Source: Oceanospirillaceae bacterium
GTDB taxonomy: Bacteria > Pseudomonadota > Gammaproteobacteria > Pseudomonadales > Balneatricaceae
Length of the DNA stretch: 17,813 bases
Assembly (NCBI GenBank): GCA_003523085.1
Contig: DPHD01000076.1
Location: 1 to 17,813, forward strand
Reading direction: 5' to 3'
Shown piece after piece: positions 15,439 to 17,813 of the stretch. The notes below the pieces were generated by a model. It ran no database searches and was not told the DNA's origin. It saw only the letters and a program-made list of their open reading frames with translations. Position numbers and translations under genes: made by a program. Position 1 is the stretch's first letter, and each line of letters opens with the position of its first letter.

Positions 15439-16290
15439 CTAGCCATAGGTCGCGGCGGCCTGTTGCACAAAATGTTGCATTAGGCGACCTGCCATAATGC
15501 TGGGTGGGGCAATGTTGCTGGGTAATTGATCGTAACGAAACCAGTCGGCCTCAACAATTTCGATGCCATCAACGTTAATATCTCCGGTCACAGAGTCGGC
15601 AATGTAGCCCAACATCAATTGCCCAGGAAACGGCCACGACTGGCTGCCCACATAACGAATGTTGTCAATTTCCAAACCTACCTCTTCAAACACTTCCCGA
15701 TGTAATGTTTGCTCGGCACTTTCGCCGGCTTCCAAAAACCCAGCCAAAGCGCTAAAGCGGCCGGCCGGCCAATTGGCGTTACGCGCCAACAAGCAGTGGT
15801 TTCCACGGGTTACCAACACAATAATACAGGGTGAAATACGCGGGTAGTTGCTGATGTTGCACCCATGGCAAATCATGGCGTGTTCTTTAATTGTGGCTTG
15901 GTTAGGTTTGCCACAAGAGCCGCAAAAGCGGTGCGTGTCTTGCCAATCCAATAGTTGCACGGCTCGGCAAACCAGAGAAAAAACTTCCTCGCCCGCCAAC
16001 ACCAACACGTCTCGCAAGCCAACTCGGTTAAAGCCTCCAGCGTCAGCCGCCTCTGGGATTAGATCCCAAACCTCACAATCACGGCCGTGCCATTGGCCCA
16101 GGGTTAGTTTTCGTTGGCAGAAAAAACTCAACGGCTGCGCCACGTCACAATCAATGACGGGGTTGCGAGCCACTGCGCCATTCTCGGCCAACAAAATATC
16201 CCGCCCGAGTACGGCAATGATCCATTTTTTGTCTGTGTTCAATGCCGCTGGGCTGGCGTAAAAACCGTTTAGATGGGTAGGGATGGTCAC
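15439..16290 (-). CDS. nudC: NADH pyrophosphatase / RNA deNADding enzyme NudC
   Basis: 283 residues. A Nudix hydrolase that cleaves NADH to NMNH and AMP and, in E. coli, removes NAD caps from RNA 5' ends. A four-Cys zinc site is seen as CGSC (123-126) and CHGC (141-144). The Nudix box runs from Gly184 to Leu206 with REVFEEVG. The NADH-specific motif downstream reads SQSWPFPGQ (216-224), where the usual form is SQPWPFPxS, so two positions differ. The N-terminal domain (1-115) is the variable NudC type. Convergent with orn. Confidence 0.95.
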   Translation of the reverse strand: MTIPTHLNGFYASPAALNTDKKWIIAVLGRDILLAENGAVARNPVIDCDVAQPLSFFCQRKLTLGQWHGRDCEVWDLIPEAADAGGFNRVGLRDVLVLAGEEVFSLVCRAVQLLDWQDTHRFCGSCGKPNQATIKEHAMICHGCNISNYPRISPCIIVLVTRGNHCLLARNANWPAGRFSALAGFLEAGESAEQTLHREVFEEVGLEIDNIRYVGSQSWPFPGQLMLGYIADSVTGDINVDGIEIVEADWFRYDQLPSNIAPPSIMAGRLMQHFVQQAAATYG

Positions 16291-16344
16291 GTTAAGGGCA
16301 GCCTCTAGTCGGTGTATCTATTGGTTAAGTTTACAACACTGGTA

Positions 16345-16521
16345 TCAGAATAAATCGGAGTGAGTGCCACTACGTGTCAATGTTAGCTCGCTATCTTCAA
16401 TGAGCCAAATCAGTAGCCAGTCCGGTACAATATGGCATTCCCAGCAGGGTCGCCAGTCGCCAACCAGGGGGTGTGGTTTGTGTCGTGGCGTAAGGGGTTG
16501 TTCATTGAGTAATAATGCAAC
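16345..16521 (-). pseudogene. YafQ/RelE-type toxin relic, 5' end deleted
   Basis: Directly after the antitoxin stop, in a different frame, 58 codons read through to a TGA (16345-16347) and translate as the C-terminal two thirds of a YafQ/RelE mRNA interferase: LLLNEQPLTPRHKPHPLVGDW, then CHIVPDWLLIW, ending RSGTHSDLF. The catalytic positions of YafQ (His50, His63, Asp67, Trp68 and His87 in E. coli numbering) appear to have counterparts. About 30 N-terminal residues are missing: no start codon exists in this frame, which is closed by a TGA a few codons upstream inside the antitoxin gene. The remnant therefore looks like a deletion product, not an expressed gene. Two positions (PCW after GDWR) also differ from the usual KGYRE. 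Confidence 0.8.
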
Positions 16522-16523
16522 GA

Positions 16524-16781
16524 TTAACCATGAGCAGTTTTGAGTGCATCAAGGCTATCCCAATGGGTGACATCCGACTTACTGTGGACAGATGCAATGG
16601 CGGCTAATTTCACATCGTTAGGGATTTTAACGGCAAAAGGCAAGCCTTGATGTAACGTCACTTGTTTATAAAACAGAGTAATCGCATCGGTTGCAGACAA
16701 ACCCAACGCTTGAAATATGTGTTCTGCATCGTGTTTTAGGTCGGGTTCCATGCGAGCACGGATGGATTCTGATTTGCTCAT
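16524..16781 (-). CDS. RelB/DinJ family antitoxin
   Basis: 85 residues, the length of DinJ. The N-terminal half is a ribbon-helix-helix DNA-binding domain (ESIRARMEPDLKHDAEHIF, then ALGLSATDAITLFYKQV and GLPF). The acidic/helical C-terminal tail would wrap the toxin. AGGA seven bases before the ATG supports the start. In an intact locus the protein would neutralise the YafQ/RelE ribonuclease and repress the operon; here the toxin relic follows immediately. It is intact and has an apparent operator (16800-16821), so it may still be made. Confidence 0.9.
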   Translation of the reverse strand: MSKSESIRARMEPDLKHDAEHIFQALGLSATDAITLFYKQVTLHQGLPFAVKIPNDVKLAAIASVHSKSDVTHWDSLDALKTAHG

Positions 16782-16799
16782 GATGTGATCCTAGTGGTT

Positions 16800-16821
16800 T
16801 GATACTGCGTTAAATGTATCA
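16800..16821. promoter_or_regulatory. Candidate RelB/DinJ operator
   Basis: Inverted repeat TGATAC-N10-GTATCA, 18 bases upstream of the antitoxin start. Perfect 6-base arms upstream of a ribbon-helix-helix antitoxin fit an autoregulatory operator. No convincing -35/-10 pair could be fixed around it. Confidence 0.45.
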
Positions 16822-16898
16822 CAAATGGGGCACAAGTGCTGGGCGAGTTCTAGTGTTTTTTACGGCTTTTACCTCAAATCAAGTATAGTCGAACAATT

Positions 16899-16930
16899 AT
16901 GATCGGTTCTAACCTCAAGTTTCCGATCAT
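16899..16930. repeat. Inverted repeat with 8-base perfect arms
   Basis: ATGATCGG (16899-16906) and CCGATCAT (16923-16930) flank a 16-base loop. The pairing extends to 12 bases per arm with one mismatch. There is no following T run, so it is not a standard terminator. It may be a recombination or protein-binding site, or the hairpin of an old element end. Confidence 0.6.
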
Positions 16931-16971
16931 TATTGGCGGCTTATATGGTCGTTTTAATCGTTCATTTAACA

Positions 16972-17004
16972 GCTGACGTGGCGGTTCGAGTCCGCCCACT
17001 GGTA
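16972..17004 (+). other. tRNA-Leu-like 3' end fragment (T arm and acceptor strand)
   Basis: The stretch GACGTGGCGGTTCGAGTCC (16975-16993), continuing GCCCACTGGTA, has a T stem GGCGG/CCGCC (16980-16984 with 16992-16996) around a canonical 7-base T loop TTCGAGT. The preceding GACGTG is the variable-arm end typical of bacterial tRNA-Leu. A 7-base acceptor-like strand follows, but then TG instead of CCA. No matching 5' acceptor (ACCAGTG), D arm or anticodon arm is found upstream, so it is not a full tRNA gene. It may be the remnant of an attachment site, since tRNA-Leu genes are common integration targets. Confidence 0.4.
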
Positions 17005-17181
17005 TGTTGGGCATTATATTTAAAGATCAACAGCTTAGCGGTTGATAGGCTTTATGAGCGCTCTATGGTGGCTGTACAAAAAAAATGCCGCTGCTGCTGT
17101 TACCGTCGATGCCACAACTTACTTAGATTTGTGCTGGGCAAAAGTACGCGTTAAACTAAATTCTCTTTCAAGGAGTCCTGT

Positions 17182-17343
17182 ATGCACCCAAAAAGCGAAC
17201 TCGTCGCACGGTTCAATCGCATGAAGAAAAGTAATTATATTGCTAGCTTGAAACTCGAGGGCATCAACTCTCCAAATTCAGGCCAAATACAAAGCGAGCG
17301 CGTTGCAAATAAAATAAAACAGCTCAAGGCGCTGCATGCATGA
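17182..17343 (+). CDS. YhfG/FicA-type Fic antitoxin
   Basis: 53 residues, the size of YhfG (55). Residues 11-27, RFNRMKKSNYIASLKLEGI, match the helical YhfG family. Ser22-x-x-x-Glu26-Gly27 fits the [S/T]xxxE[G/N] inhibitory motif, whose Glu blocks ATP gamma-phosphate placement in class I Fic enzymes. AGGAG six bases before the ATG is the best ribosome binding site in this end of the window. The stop overlaps the start of the fic frame by eight bases, the standard arrangement of such operons. The protein appears intact while its partner is not. AT content is higher than in the housekeeping genes. Confidence 0.85.
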   Translation: MHPKSELVARFNRMKKSNYIASLKLEGINSPNSGQIQSERVANKIKQLKALHA

Positions 17344-17707
17344 CAAATACGGCACTTCCCAAGACCCAAGCTGTTATCCAAGCTCGAACCAACTCATAAA
17401 TCTATTAGATATTCATTCAGCAGAAGAACTTGAGGAAGCCGAGTTAGTCCTTACCAATTTTCGATTAGAACAGTTCTCACCAAATTTTAACGACCTCAGT
17501 TTTGACTACCTAAAAAACATCCATCATTTTCTTTTTCAAGATATATATCCGTGGGCAGGTCAAGTCCGATCCATTGACATTAGCAAGGGCAGCACTCGGT
17601 TTTGCATAGCAACAAATATTAATCAGCAAGCGCTAAAACGGTTTCAATCATTAGCAGATGCTCATTATCTACAAGGATTGGAGATAGAAGATTTCATCTC
17701 AACATAG
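17336..17707 (+). pseudogene. Fic-family AMPylating toxin, 3'-truncated
   Basis: 123 codons that follow the N-terminal part of class I Fic proteins: HDKYGTSQDP, then YPSSNQLINLLDI, then FLFQDIYPWAGQVRSIDI and KGSTRFC, the latter being the flap that positions the target side chain. The frame ends at TAG (17705-17707) just after LEIEDFIS, where E. coli Fic continues toward its catalytic HPFR loop. The HxFx[D/E]GNGRxxR motif is absent, and neither other forward frame continues the match after about 17700, so this is a deletion or replacement of the 3' half, not a simple frameshift. AMP transfer is not possible from the visible product. Composition is AT-rich compared with genes 1-16290. Confidence 0.85.
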
Positions 17708-17813
17708 AAGCTAGTTAGCCAAACCCCTCATTCCGTTAGACGCGCTACCGGGGCTGCTTTTTGTAGAAGGAGGCGTCGTCTCATAGGAAATAGTCACTAT
17801 TTGGTCACTACCC
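17708..17813. other. Non-coding tail after truncated fic
   Basis: No gene recognised. At 17735-17749, GTTAGACGCGCTACC differs by one base from the D-arm/anticodon-stem sequence common in tRNA-Leu (GGTAGACGCGCTA). It is partly self-complementary, so it also resembles generic D-arm sequence on the minus strand. A direct repeat GTCACTA occurs at 17793-17799 and 17804-17810, eleven bases apart, at the window edge. The foreign sequence that replaced the fic 3' half starts at about 17700. Confidence 0.4.

Larger units (their letters stand above)
16822..17181. other. 360-base non-coding stretch between the two antitoxin genes
   Basis: No gene is recognised. It holds an inverted repeat at 16899-16930, a tRNA 3'-end-like segment at 16972-17004, a short repeat ATCAAC-N9-GTTGAT near 17028, and the ribosome binding site of the next gene (AGGAG 17171-17175). 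A frame open at 17042-17224 and another at 16933-17154 have no ribosome binding site and unnatural composition, and are not called. Confidence 0.5.

Noticed and set aside
16520..16560. Programmed -1 frameshift making an antitoxin-toxin fusion at the AAAA run near the antitoxin end.
   Set aside because: CTC AAA ACT does not form a proper slippery heptamer for the frame that carries the toxin relic.
16933..17154. 73-residue frame ending in a Cys/Arg-rich stretch (KKCRCCCYRRC).
   Set aside because: The Cys run comes from a short CTG/CTGC repeat read in one frame; no ribosome binding site and it covers the tRNA-like segment.
17042..17224. 60-residue plus-strand frame with an Ala-rich start.
   Set aside because: No ribosome binding site, overlaps the start of the well-supported yhfG gene, no recognisable family.
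17150..17741. Integron cassette boundaries: GTTAAAC (17150-17156) and GTTAGAC (17735-17741) both fit the GTTRRRY core and flank yhfG-fic.
   Set aside because: No matching RYYYAAC inverse core at a proper distance and no attC-type imperfect stem could be built; the heptamer is too degenerate to count alone.
17600..17760. Simple frameshift as the cause of the short Fic frame.
   Set aside because: No forward frame after about 17700 continues into the Fic catalytic region, so sequence has been lost or replaced.

Overview
The window is chromosomal DNA from a gammaproteobacterium, most likely a marine Pseudomonas/Cellvibrio-type lineage. The evidence is gene order and protein similarity judged by eye: zwf-pgl-eda divergent from hexR; parC, a YtjB/SMP-type membrane protein and serB close together; an epmB-efp-epmA cluster; and psd-rsgA next to orn. 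Base composition looks close to balanced for most of the window and visibly more AT-rich in the last ~650 bases. No complete tRNA or rRNA gene, insertion sequence or CRISPR array was seen.

Layout. (1) 1-474: 3' part of a Gfo/Idh/MocA oxidoreductase. (2) 476-4554: Entner-Doudoroff / oxidative pentose-phosphate block. zwf, pgl and eda form a tightly coupled minus-strand operon, divergent from the sugar-phosphate-responsive repressor hexR, which is translationally coupled to a small lipoprotein; the shared control region carries two palindromes. A bidirectional terminator at about 4572-4603 closes this block. (3) 4627-7663: a DUF3461 protein, a 364-base gap with no assignable gene, and parC. (4) 7660-10218: a two-TM protein with a degenerate nucleotide-cyclase-like domain (YtjB/SMP type), divergent from serB. 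(5) 10215-12867: elongation factor P (efp) with both enzymes that beta-lysylate it, epmB (divergent) and epmA (downstream). (6) 12869-16290: psd and rsgA (minus strand), orn (plus), nudC (minus). (7) 16345-17813: a degraded accessory end. It holds an intact RelB/DinJ antitoxin with a 5'-deleted YafQ/RelE toxin relic, tRNA-Leu-like fragments, and an intact YhfG/FicA antitoxin with a Fic toxin truncated before its catalytic motif.

How it works together. Zwf, Pgl and Eda supply three steps from glucose-6-phosphate to pyruvate and glyceraldehyde-3-phosphate (edd is not in the window), with HexR as the expected local regulator. EpmB isomerises lysine, EpmA attaches (R)-beta-lysine to Lys34 of EF-P, and EF-P relieves ribosome stalling at proline runs. 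Several neighbouring genes meet tail to tail with almost no space, so the block from 1 to 16290 is very compact. The most unusual part is the right end: two unrelated toxin-antitoxin loci in which each antitoxin is intact and each toxin broken, beside tRNA-like remnants that suggest past integration and deletion.
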